64,000 bases of DNA from Planctomycetia bacterium (GTDB taxonomy: Bacteria > Planctomycetota > Phycisphaerae > Phycisphaerales > SM1A02): NCBI GenBank assembly GCA_005790605.1, contig SXUI01000075.1:1-64000 (forward strand), read 5' to 3'. The stretch's first letter is position 1, and every line of letters begins with the position of its first letter. The notes under the pieces are model-generated. The model saw only the letters and a list, made by a program, of their open reading frames with translations. It did no database searches and was not told where the DNA came from. Below are positions 25,786 through 33,019 of this stretch, one piece after another. The position numbers were made by a program, and so were the translations under genes.

Positions 25786-26597
25786 ACACGCGAAACTTCT
25801 TTTCGAGAGTTTGCATCGTCGCCTGCGTCAGCATGGCGACGAGCGCAACGCTTGCGCGTGAAGAAGCGACGCACGCACAGACGCTCTTTGAAGAAGCGAT
25901 GCGAGCGTCGCAACAGGGTTCGCAACAAGATGCGAAGTCGCTCTTCGCCAAGAGCGCCGATGCCTTCGAGAGCGAAGCCCGCACGGAAGCGAGCGCAGGG
26001 CGCTGGTACAACGCTGGGAACGCCAGACTGCAAGCAGGCGAGACCGGACGCGCCATCGCCGCATATCTTCGCGCGCAAGCGCTCGCCCCAGCGGACACTT
26101 CGATCGCCGCAAACCTCGACGAAGCGCGGCGCACTCGCGAAGTGATGACTGCGCCGATGGAGCCGCGCGGAATCGCGCGCGTCGCGCCGCACTGGCGCTT
26201 CGTCGATGAATCCATTCGCGCCTATGTCGCGATCGTTGGATGGGCCGTCCTCTGGTGTGGCGTCTGTGCGCTGCTCATGCTTGATGCGGCTCGAGAACGC
26301 GCGCGCGGCATGTGGAAAGTCGCGGTGACCGTGGGCGGAGTGCTCGCATGCGTCGCAGGTTTGACGATCGTTGGTGATCGCGTCGCGCGAAGTGCAGATT
26401 CGCGTGCGGTGATCACAGCGGGCGAGGTGCTTCCGCGAAAGGGAAATGGCGAGAGCTTCGCCGCCGCAACGGAGGAGCCGCTGCGAGCGGGCGCGGACTG
26501 TGCAGTCATCGCAACTCGCCCGGATTGGACGGAAATCTCACTCGCCGGCGAAATCCGAGGTTGGGTACCGAGCAGCAGCCTTGAACGATTGTGGTGA
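25782..26597 (+). CDS. batE: BatE-like TPR protein with C-terminal SH3-type domain
   Basis: The start overlaps the batD stop. A signal-like N-terminus (FFSRVCIVACVSMATSATLA) is followed by TPR helices (YNAGNARLQAGETGRAIAAY). Two membrane helices come next (AYVAIVGWAVLWCGVCALLM and VAVTVGGVLACVAGLTIVG). The C-terminal bacterial SH3-like module ends in DWTEISLAGEIRGWVPSSSL. The TPR, double helix and SH3 order is that of BatE. It is the last gene of the operon; tRNA-Ser(CGA) with its own promoter follows 72 bp on. Confidence 0.87.
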   Translation: MNTRNFFSRVCIVACVSMATSATLAREEATHAQTLFEEAMRASQQGSQQDAKSLFAKSADAFESEARTEASAGRWYNAGNARLQAGETGRAIAAYLRAQALAPADTSIAANLDEARRTREVMTAPMEPRGIARVAPHWRFVDESIRAYVAIVGWAVLWCGVCALLMLDAARERARGMWKVAVTVGGVLACVAGLTIVGDRVARSADSRAVITAGEVLPRKGNGESFAAATEEPLRAGADCAVIATRPDWTEISLAGEIRGWVPSSSLERLW

Positions 26598-26628
26598 ATC
26601 CGGTCCGTTTCCGAGTGATCGAGGCAAG

Positions 26629-26657
26629 TTGACCGCCGAGGCAACCGATGCCACAAT
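26629..26657 (+). promoter_or_regulatory. Promoter of tRNA-Ser(CGA)
   Basis: TTGACC (26629-26634), a 17-nt spacer and CACAAT (26652-26657) form a near-consensus housekeeping promoter. The -10 ends 12 nt before the tRNA. This is the best classical promoter seen in the window. Confidence 0.65.
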
Positions 26658-26669
26658 CCGCGCCCCACT

Positions 26670-26757
26670 GGAGAGGTGGCAGAGTGGTTGAACGCGCTGG
26701 TTTCGAAAACCAGTATGGGTCATTGGCTCATCGGGAGTTCGAATCTCCCCCTCTCCG
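26670..26757 (+). tRNA. tRNA-Ser(CGA)
   Basis: The 88-nt class II tRNA has acceptor GGAGAGG paired with CCTCTCC and discriminator G at 26757. The anticodon stem is CTGGT/ACCAG with loop TTCGAAA and anticodon CGA at 26704-26706, which reads UCG. A long variable arm is present. No CCA is encoded. It is one of two serine tRNAs in the window. Confidence 0.96.
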
Positions 26758-26769
26758 CTTGCACGAAAA

Positions 26770-26805
26770 ACGCGCAGCTCTCGCTTGAATGCGGGAGCTG
26801 CGCGT
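26770..26805. terminator. Bidirectional terminator after tRNA-Ser(CGA)
   Basis: ACGCGCAGCTCTCGC pairs with GCGGGAGCTGCGCGT as a 15-bp stem with one wobble and loop TTGAAT. On the minus strand it is followed by TTTTTCG, an intrinsic-terminator tract for the 26850-28376 gene. On the plus strand TCTGCTTTCT follows, ending the tRNA transcript. Confidence 0.85.
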
Positions 26806-26849
26806 TCTGCTTTCTAGAAATGATGAACTCGAGTGAGCGGCGCGTGAAC

Positions 26850-28376
26850 TTAGAAGTTCCACGCGTTCAACAGAATGGCGAGATCTGGCGCGCCAACAAC
26901 CCCATCGTGATCGAGGTCAGCAGCAGCATTTGAAGTCTGCCAGACATTCAACAAGATCGCGAGATCAGCAGCGTTCACCGCACCGTCGTTGTTGAGATCC
27001 GCGGGGTTTCCTTCGCAGGCGTCCGCTTGACCATTGCCATTGCTATCAACGCACGTCGTTCCGGGTCCCTGCCATGACGCGCCAGCAGCGAGCGCCTGCG
27101 ACTCGGTGAGCACGAGGCAGAATCCGGTTGAGAAGCACGCTGCGCCCGTCGGCTGTGGGCAGACCGTCGTGGCGCAACTGGTGTTGTTTCCCTTGAAAAC
27201 ACCGCCGACTGCTGCGCAGTCACCAGGGCTCACCGGTCCAATGCATGCGCCGTTCGCGAGGCAGCACGCGCCTTGAGGGAAGCACACATACCCGGTGCAA
27301 GTCTGCCCATCAGGGCCGGGCACGCCGCCCGCTGAGATACATGACGCGGCGGGCAGCGTGAGGCAACCGCCGGTCGATTGGAAGCAGCACGGTCCTTGCC
27401 CCTGCAAGCAAGTGGAACCGGCACAAATCACGCCCTCACCGTGGAACACACCGGCCTGATTCGCGCAGTCTGTCGCGGTGAGCATCGCGCACGAACCGTT
27501 CGGCAAGCAGCAGGCACCAGGAGAAGTGCAATTGAATGGCGTCCAAGTGCAACGCATCACCCAGTCGCCCGATGGACGACAGATGGAAGGGATGCTTGAG
27601 AAGGTTGTCCAACCACTCGCACACCCGAAGGCGCCGCAATCGAGCGCCCACAGCCAGTTCTTCGTTGGATTCTGCAAACCACCGACATCCGTCGTTGGAA
27701 ATGCATTGGAGTTGGTGGGTGGTCCGACGAAGCAAGGATTCTGCGTCTGATTGTTGTGATCATCGATGCGATACGCCATCGTGAACTGATGCGAGCCGTT
27801 GTCCTGCAGAATGATTTGTTCAGGATCGCCAGGATCCACACTCACTTGGACATTCACGCCGTTGGTGCCTGGAGGAATGACAATGTGCGGAAGGATCTTG
27901 CCGTCTGACGAGAAGGTGGCAACGAGATTGCCCGTGGTAGGCAGGCCTTCATAGAACAGAATCGACCACTTCGTCGTGGTGGTCACTGTTGAAGCGCTCG
28001 TCGCGAAAATCATTTCCGCGAGGTCAATCTTGATCGGAAAGTCTGCGGCGGTCGCGGTGTAGGTCGCGCCCGCCATCTCAAGTTCGCCGAATCCGGCTTG
28101 CACCACAAACTGACCGCCACTGAAATCTGCATTCGTCAGCGACGAGAGCACAGGCGTGCACGCGCCGGCAACTCCACCTTCAGGAAGCTCGGCGCCACCG
28201 ATGGGCTGCACCTTCACATTGAGCTTCGGCATCTTCTTGATTTTCACGTCGATCGGAGTGAATCGTCCACCAGTTGGACGATCATCGCGCTGCGCAGATG
28301 CGTGTGACGGCAGGAGAAAGCACAAAGTCGCAGCGGCAGCCACGACAACACGATGCTTGATGAACAGTGAACGCAT
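26850..28376 (-). CDS. Secreted Cys-repeat protein with dockerin-like tail
   Basis: The signal peptide covers about MRSLFIKHRVVVAAAATLCF and ends at HASAQ. The first half is an unrecognised beta-rich domain. The second half carries four Cys-rich repeats of about 38 residues with the plan G-x-CC-x4-G-x-C, then DC or SC, GG, and C-x4-C (GACCLPNGSC, GPCCFQSTGGC, GACCLANGAC and a degenerate GAACFSTGFC). A CVDSNGNGQADACEG loop leads to two Ca-binding dockerin-like repeats, DLNNDGAVNAADLAILLNVW and DLDHDGVVGAPDLAILLNAW. It is probably an extracellular protein with disulfide-stabilised modules; the function is unknown. GAGGG precedes the start, and a strong terminator follows the stop. Confidence 0.85.
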   Translation of the reverse strand: MRSLFIKHRVVVAAAATLCFLLPSHASAQRDDRPTGGRFTPIDVKIKKMPKLNVKVQPIGGAELPEGGVAGACTPVLSSLTNADFSGGQFVVQAGFGELEMAGATYTATAADFPIKIDLAEMIFATSASTVTTTTKWSILFYEGLPTTGNLVATFSSDGKILPHIVIPPGTNGVNVQVSVDPGDPEQIILQDNGSHQFTMAYRIDDHNNQTQNPCFVGPPTNSNAFPTTDVGGLQNPTKNWLWALDCGAFGCASGWTTFSSIPSICRPSGDWVMRCTWTPFNCTSPGACCLPNGSCAMLTATDCANQAGVFHGEGVICAGSTCLQGQGPCCFQSTGGCLTLPAASCISAGGVPGPDGQTCTGYVCFPQGACCLANGACIGPVSPGDCAAVGGVFKGNNTSCATTVCPQPTGAACFSTGFCLVLTESQALAAGASWQGPGTTCVDSNGNGQADACEGNPADLNNDGAVNAADLAILLNVWQTSNAAADLDHDGVVGAPDLAILLNAWNF

Positions 28377-28566
28377 GATCGATGGCCCTCAGAAGAAGGA
28401 GTCCGGAAAGGCATGACGCAGCCCTGCACACAACCCGCGAAGCCGTGAGACCTCGCGTGAACCACGATAGAGTGAATGCTTTCAGCACAGAATCAAGGGC
28501 TTACCGGACAATTCCCCCGGAACTGTCTCAAAGTCTCTGCGGTCGCGCAAAAAGGAACGTTCTCGA
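28377..28566. other. Intergenic region without recognised gene
   Basis: The 190-bp stretch lies between the start of the Cys-repeat protein gene and the end of coaC. It should hold the promoter of the former, with SD-like GAGGGCC just upstream of the ATG. I see no convincing hairpin terminator for coaC. Confidence 0.6.
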
Positions 28567-29151
28567 TCAGCCGCGGACCGCATCGACGATGGCGTCTACG
28601 AGATCGTCCGGCTCTGGCAATCGACCCTCACCCATCGTCCGGCACGCCTGCCAGCCCGTCGGAGGCGAAAGCACTGTGAAGCCGTCTGACACAAGCTGCG
28701 CAAGATTTCGCTGCGTCGCCGGCTGCTTCCACATCGTCTCATTCATGGATGGCGCCAACAGAACCGGCACGGCCGCTCGCGAGGTTGATGCGACCAGAAG
28801 TGAAACCACTTCATCTGCGCGCCCAGTCGCCAATCGTGCGAGCATGTCCATGCTGCAGGGCGCGACGAGGAGCACCCGCACGCTCTTCCCAAGCCGAATG
28901 TGATTGACCTCGCCTCGGTCCGGACTCTCCCAGGCACTCAGATGCACGGCGCGGCCCGCGAGGGACTCAAAGGTGAGTGGCGATACGAACTTTGTCGCTT
29001 CCTGCGTCATCGCGACATGCACGATGGCTCCCGCTTGCGCGAGCGTCGAAACGACAGAACACACTTTGAATGCAGCAATTCCACCGGTCACGCACACACC
29101 AACATCCACCCCACGGAGTGCGGCGAGATTGGCTGGGTCACGCTGGTACAT
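28567..29151 (-). CDS. coaC: Flavoprotein, phosphopantothenoylcysteine decarboxylase domain only
   Basis: CoaC decarboxylates 4'-phosphopantothenoylcysteine in coenzyme A synthesis using FMN. The sequence has the flavoprotein fold signature VGVCVTGGIAAFKVC, a catalytic His in the segment EVNHIRLGKSVRVLLVAP, the PxMNxxM motif as LAPSMNETMW, and a Cys in the GWQACRTMGEGRLP flap. Only this domain is present in 194 residues, whereas many bacteria fuse it to the ligase CoaB. A CoaB gene is not in the window. The gene follows rpoZ on the same strand, matching the common rpoZ-coaBC order. An upstream in-frame start at 29193 is possible. Confidence 0.88.
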   Translation of the reverse strand: MYQRDPANLAALRGVDVGVCVTGGIAAFKVCSVVSTLAQAGAIVHVAMTQEATKFVSPLTFESLAGRAVHLSAWESPDRGEVNHIRLGKSVRVLLVAPCSMDMLARLATGRADEVVSLLVASTSRAAVPVLLAPSMNETMWKQPATQRNLAQLVSDGFTVLSPPTGWQACRTMGEGRLPEPDDLVDAIVDAVRG

Positions 29152-29226
29152 AGAATGAGCCGCCGATGAAGGAACTATTGTGCGACGCGCCACGCGAGCT
29201 TGCGCCCGAGGCAGTGCGACGCCGCG

Positions 29227-29469
29227 TCAACGACTGCGCTTGGCAGGCGTGCCTTGCATGCGCTTGATCTCGCTCGCGTCAATCTCGAGCGTGATCTTGT
29301 CTTGCATGATTTCTTCGATCACGACCTCAAGATCGGATCGACCTTCGCGTTCGACGAGCGGACGAGCGCCATCGACGATTTCAAGCAGGCGTCGCTGAAT
29401 GAGCGCCGTCAGCTTGAACCGACCGCCAAGTTTCTCAACAATTTCATCGCTCTTCAGTGCGTCAATCAT
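29227..29469 (-). CDS. rpoZ: DNA-directed RNA polymerase omega subunit
   Basis: The 80 residues begin MIDALKSDEIVEKLGGRFKL and continue LTALIQRRLLEIVDGARPLVE, then VVIEEIMQDKITLE. This fits the omega core, in which a conserved N/GRF-x-L segment and a basic helix are followed by an acidic-basic amphipathic helix. Omega helps fold the RNA polymerase beta-prime subunit. Position supports the call because rpoZ is commonly followed by coaBC. gmk, often upstream of rpoZ, is absent; the next gene upstream is the divergent CLC transporter. The start at 29469 is chosen because the upstream extension has no omega similarity. Confidence 0.82.
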   Translation of the reverse strand: MIDALKSDEIVEKLGGRFKLTALIQRRLLEIVDGARPLVEREGRSDLEVVIEEIMQDKITLEIDASEIKRMQGTPAKRSR

Positions 29470-29679
29470 GGCTTGATTCTGGCTAGGGTGTGCAAGGCGC
29501 AGCGGGATGAGAAACCCACCATTGGATACCCGATGGGGGGTACCCGTGAACGATTCACTCTCGGGGAGGGCGAACATCATAGCCCAAGTCCGCCTTGCAA
29601 GCGCACTTGGGAATCAGAAACCGAATCCTCTGAAAGCGACGATAATCCGCCGTCGCAGCCCGTTCCGACCTCACGCGAA

Positions 29680-31596
29680 ATGTCCACCTCCCCGCCTCAC
29701 CCCCCCCCGCTCCATCGTCACAGCGCGAAGGAACTCGCCGACAAGTCAGGGAGCGCGGGAGTTTCGCTTGGAATCCGCGTTCGCCGCCTCGCTACCGCCG
29801 TCGGGCTCGACCGCGAGCGGCGACTCCTCGTCATAGCGGCGATCACGGGGATTCTGGTTGCGCTCGTTGCTCTCGGATTCATTCTTCCGATCCACTGGGC
29901 GGAGCGGCAGATCTCGCACTTTGGCGCCGAAGATGCGTTCACGCGCATGCTGCTTGTCGGCGCGCTCCCGATCCTTGGCGCAATGCTCTGCGGCGTCGTA
30001 CTGCGCATGATTCCGGTTCAGGTGAAGGCACACGGGATTTCGAGCGTGCTCTACGCCATCCACCGCAAGCGCGCACACCTCCCGATGATGCTCGCAGTGC
30101 GCACCTGGATTGGCGCGAGCGCAACGATCATCTCTGGTGGATCAGCAGGACCAGAAGGTCCCATCGTCACGATCGGATCGACTCTGGCGAGCGGCCTAGG
30201 ACGATTTCTTCGACTCGATCCAGCGCGCATCACGATGCTGCTCGGTTGCGGATCTGCGGCGGGTATCGCGGCGGTGTTCAACGCGCCACTCACCGGCATT
30301 TTCTTCACACTTGAAGTCATTCTGCGAGAACTCTCACTTCGCAGTTTCATACCGATCGTCATCGCTGCGGTGTTCGCTGCGGCCACCGTGCAGAGCGTGC
30401 TCGGGTCATCGACTCCGCTCTTCGGAAGCGCTGCCGAACTCGCGATGTTGCAGCCGACCATGATGAATATCGCCGCACTGCCGGCACTCGCCCTGCTCGG
30501 CGTCGTGTGCGGAGCTGTTTCGGTCGCGTTCATCCGTGCGCTCCAATCGACAGAGCATGCGTTCGCGCAGTTTCGCGCTCCTCCGATGTGGAAACCCGCG
30601 CTCGGGGCTGGCCTCCTCGTCTGCATGGGTATTGGATACGCGCTCTTCGCGAGCGAAGCGATGCCGAATCTGCAGTCGGACACCGCACAATCTCCGTCGC
30701 TCACCCCACCGTTTTACGGAACGGGATACAGCGTCGCGAGAAGTGCGATGAACCCGTTGTTCTACGAATCAGGTCAATTCGCAACGCTCGCACTCCTCCT
30801 GCTTGTGCTTGTCGTGCTGAAACTTCTCGCGACATGCGTCACGCTCGGTTCAGGTTCGATCGGAGGCCTGTTCGCGCCAAGTCTGCTGATTGGCGCGTTG
30901 CTTGGCGGAAGTTTCGGCGCGTGCGTGACGGATCTCCCCGTGATCGGCGCAATCGCTCCAGCAACCTGCGCGCTCGCCGGCATGGCAGGCGTTGTCGCTG
31001 CAACAACGCACGCACCTCTGGCCGGCGCGATGCTTGTCTATGAACTCACGCAGGAACCTCGCGTTCTCCTCCCGGTTGTGCTCGTCGCCGCTCTCGCGAC
31101 TGTCACCTGTCGCATGTTCGAACGGCACAGCCTCTACACGGCAGAACTCGCTGCGCTTGGTGTTCGGCTTGGGTCACCCGCGGATGCAACGGCGCTGCGC
31201 CAGCTTCGCGTACATGATGCGGGTCTCGTTGAAGCGTGCACTGTGCAACCATCCGAGGGTGCCCAGCGTCTTGTAGAACTCTCGCAGTCGACGCGGCACG
31301 AGCACTTCGTTGCAGTCACGCCAGGCGGCGCTTTTCGTGGCGTGGTGAGCGCGCAAGATCTGAAGTTCGCTCTCATGCACAGCGCTTCACTTCCGGCGCT
31401 CAGTGTGAGTGATCTCTTCGCGCAACGCGTGAAACCGCTTCGGCGGGATGAATCCCTCGAGCACGCAGTCGATGCGTTTTCGCACACGGAAGTCGATTCG
31501 CTTCCGGTTGTCGATCATGCGGGTATCTTTCTTGGACTCGTCACTCGCAAGAGCGTGATGCGATGCTGGCGCAAAGCACTGGAACGCGACGCATGA
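29680..31596 (+). CDS. CLC-family chloride channel/transporter with CBS domains
   Basis: The 638-residue membrane protein shows the CLC selectivity motifs. GGSAGPEGPIVTIGS is equivalent to the GSGIP and G(R/K)EGP region and keeps the gating Glu. FFTLEVILRELSL follows, and GSGSIGGLFAPSLLIGA is the G-x-F-x-P motif. A Pro/His-rich N-terminus precedes the first helix. The cytosolic C-terminus holds a pair of CBS-like domains (AVTPGGAFRGVVSAQDL and VVDHAGIFLGLVTRKSV) that commonly sense nucleotides. It may be a Cl-/H+ exchanger or a channel, which is not decidable here. The start at 29680 was chosen because the long upstream in-frame stretch overlaps rpoZ and its promoter. The stop overlaps rnpA as ATGA. 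Confidence 0.92.
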   Translation: MSTSPPHPPPLHRHSAKELADKSGSAGVSLGIRVRRLATAVGLDRERRLLVIAAITGILVALVALGFILPIHWAERQISHFGAEDAFTRMLLVGALPILGAMLCGVVLRMIPVQVKAHGISSVLYAIHRKRAHLPMMLAVRTWIGASATIISGGSAGPEGPIVTIGSTLASGLGRFLRLDPARITMLLGCGSAAGIAAVFNAPLTGIFFTLEVILRELSLRSFIPIVIAAVFAAATVQSVLGSSTPLFGSAAELAMLQPTMMNIAALPALALLGVVCGAVSVAFIRALQSTEHAFAQFRAPPMWKPALGAGLLVCMGIGYALFASEAMPNLQSDTAQSPSLTPPFYGTGYSVARSAMNPLFYESGQFATLALLLLVLVVLKLLATCVTLGSGSIGGLFAPSLLIGALLGGSFGACVTDLPVIGAIAPATCALAGMAGVVAATTHAPLAGAMLVYELTQEPRVLLPVVLVAALATVTCRMFERHSLYTAELAALGVRLGSPADATALRQLRVHDAGLVEACTVQPSEGAQRLVELSQSTRHEHFVAVTPGGAFRGVVSAQDLKFALMHSASLPALSVSDLFAQRVKPLRRDESLEHAVDAFSHTEVDSLPVVDHAGIFLGLVTRKSVMRCWRKALERDA

Positions 31597-32048
31597 CTTC
31601 CACCGATCGACGCACCGCGAACAACGCAGATGAAGGCCGGGGTCCCAAGCCCGTGCCTCGCGCGTTTGCGTTCGGGCGATCGCGACGGCTGACAGGCGAT
31701 GGCACATTCGGCGCGATCATGGCCGCGCGCGCGAAGTGCGTGCATGAACTCTTCGCGGTGTACACGCAACCGAATGACCGCACTTCTTCGCGACTCGGCA
31801 TCAGCATCTCCCGAAAGGTTGGGAACGCGACGGTTCGCAATCACATCAAGCGCCTTGTGCGCGAGGCATTCCGACTGAGGTCTCCAAGTTGGGGCGAGTC
31901 GTACGATGTCGTGCTCGTCGTGAAACCCCACGCAGCGGTCGTGCTGACGGAGTATCAAACAGCGCTCGACGCATCGGTCGCGACGCTGCATGCACTCTGG
32001 ATCAAGCGAGGACAACGCAAGCAGCGAAAGTCGGGAGAGGAGCCATGA
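31593..32048 (+). CDS. rnpA: Ribonuclease P protein component
   Basis: RnpA is the small basic protein that, with the RNase P RNA, removes 5' leaders from pre-tRNAs. The 151 residues contain the RNR motif region SISRKVGNATVRNHIKRL followed by VREAFRLRSP, and the strands GESYDVVLVVKPHA. The N-terminal extension of about 40 residues is Thr/Asn/Arg rich. The gene usually follows rpmH; here it overlaps the CLC gene stop as ATGA and in turn overlaps yidD as ATGA. No rpmH is visible upstream. Confidence 0.92.
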   Translation: MTSTDRRTANNADEGRGPKPVPRAFAFGRSRRLTGDGTFGAIMAARAKCVHELFAVYTQPNDRTSSRLGISISRKVGNATVRNHIKRLVREAFRLRSPSWGESYDVVLVVKPHAAVVLTEYQTALDASVATLHALWIKRGQRKQRKSGEEP

Positions 32049-32296
32049 CTGCGCGACCGTCGTTCGCAGCGCGCGCGCTGATCAAAGGGGTGCGTGGATA
32101 CCAGATCATTCTTGGACCGGTCTTAGGAGGCTCCTGTCGCTTCCATCCGAGTTGCTCTTTCTACGCACTCGACGCGCTGCGCATCCACGGTGCATGGCGC
32201 GGTTCCTGCCTCACGATCAAGCGGCTGATGCGCTGCCATCCCTGGGGCGGGGACGGCGTGGATGAGGTTCCAGCGCCGTCGCGCGATTCGGCATGA
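32045..32296 (+). CDS. yidD: Membrane protein insertion efficiency factor YidD
   Basis: The 83 residues match YidD: ARALIKGVRGYQIILGPVLG, then CRFHPSCSFYALDALRIHG, then CLTIKRLMRCHPWGGDGVDE. The conserved Cys and the HPWGxGGxDxVP-like end are present. YidD is a short membrane-associated protein that helps YidC insert proteins. The start overlaps the rnpA stop. yidC, which normally follows, is not here; a converging FAH-family gene begins after 34 bp. Confidence 0.93.
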   Translation: MTARPSFAARALIKGVRGYQIILGPVLGGSCRFHPSCSFYALDALRIHGAWRGSCLTIKRLMRCHPWGGDGVDEVPAPSRDSA

Positions 32297-32330
32297 AGCG
32301 CTGCGCGAAACCCCGGCCCTCGATCGGGGC

Positions 32331-32987
32331 TCACTCTTTCACGGTGTTTCGCAGCACGCCAACGCGCTCGATTTCGACTTCAACCTGATCGCCATCCTTC
32401 AGAAACACCGGTGGCTTTCGCGCCGCGCCGACGCCGCTGGGTGTTCCAGTGAGGATGTAGGTGCCAGCGAGCAATGTCATGCCACGTGAAAGTTCGGCAA
32501 TCAGGAAGCGGATCGGAAACACCATGAGCGATGTGCTCGATGACTGCATCGTCACGCCGTTGAGTCGGGTTTCGATCTTGAGCGCCTGCGCGTCGCCGAC
32601 GAGTTCTGCTCGTACGAGATCACTCACTGGGCAAAAGGTGTCGAAGCTTTTCCCGCGACAGAACTGGCCACCTGAGCCATCCTTCTGCCACCAGCGCGCG
32701 GACACATCGTTCGCCACGCGATATCCGCGCACGAATTCGAGCGCGTGCTCCAAGGAGACATCGCGGCAGTCGCGGTCGATCTCGACGCACAGTTCACCTT
32801 CATAGTCGACCTGCGGACCATGTTCGCGGCAGATGGGCGGAATCCGAATGACATCACCATGTCTGCAGACGCATGCCGGATTCTTCATGAACACCATGGG
32901 GCGCTCATCGGTGACGCCACCCATCTCTGCGGCGTGATCGCTGTAGTTTCGTCCGATGGCAAGAATGGCTGGCGGGCGGCTGTGCAT
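32331..32987 (-). CDS. Fumarylacetoacetate hydrolase family protein
   Basis: The 218 residues are a single FAH domain. The N-terminal AIGRNYSDHAAEMG precedes the metal-binding acidic set in VDYEGELCVEIDRDCRD. RGYRVANDVSARWWQ follows with the Lys in the next loop (CRGKSFDTFCP), and the end is GTYILTGTPSGVGAARKPP. The family hydrolyses or decarboxylates beta-diketo acids such as acylpyruvates or oxaloacetate; the substrate is not evident from the neighbours. GAGGAG stands upstream of the ATG as ribosome site. It lies 32 bp downstream of the end of the SPFH-ABC operon on the same strand but has its own ribosome site. Confidence 0.92.
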   Translation of the reverse strand: MHSRPPAILAIGRNYSDHAAEMGGVTDERPMVFMKNPACVCRHGDVIRIPPICREHGPQVDYEGELCVEIDRDCRDVSLEHALEFVRGYRVANDVSARWWQKDGSGGQFCRGKSFDTFCPVSDLVRAELVGDAQALKIETRLNGVTMQSSSTSLMVFPIRFLIAELSRGMTLLAGTYILTGTPSGVGAARKPPVFLKDGDQVEVEIERVGVLRNTVKE

Positions 32988-33019
32988 AAAGGCTCCTCAA
33001 ATTCTGGAAGTCGCGTCGA

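Noticed and set aside
29200-29679. N-terminal extension of the CLC gene by about 160 codons
   Set aside because: The extension overlaps rpoZ on the other strand, has no hydrophobic or conserved segment, and precedes a normal CLC N-terminus at 29680.
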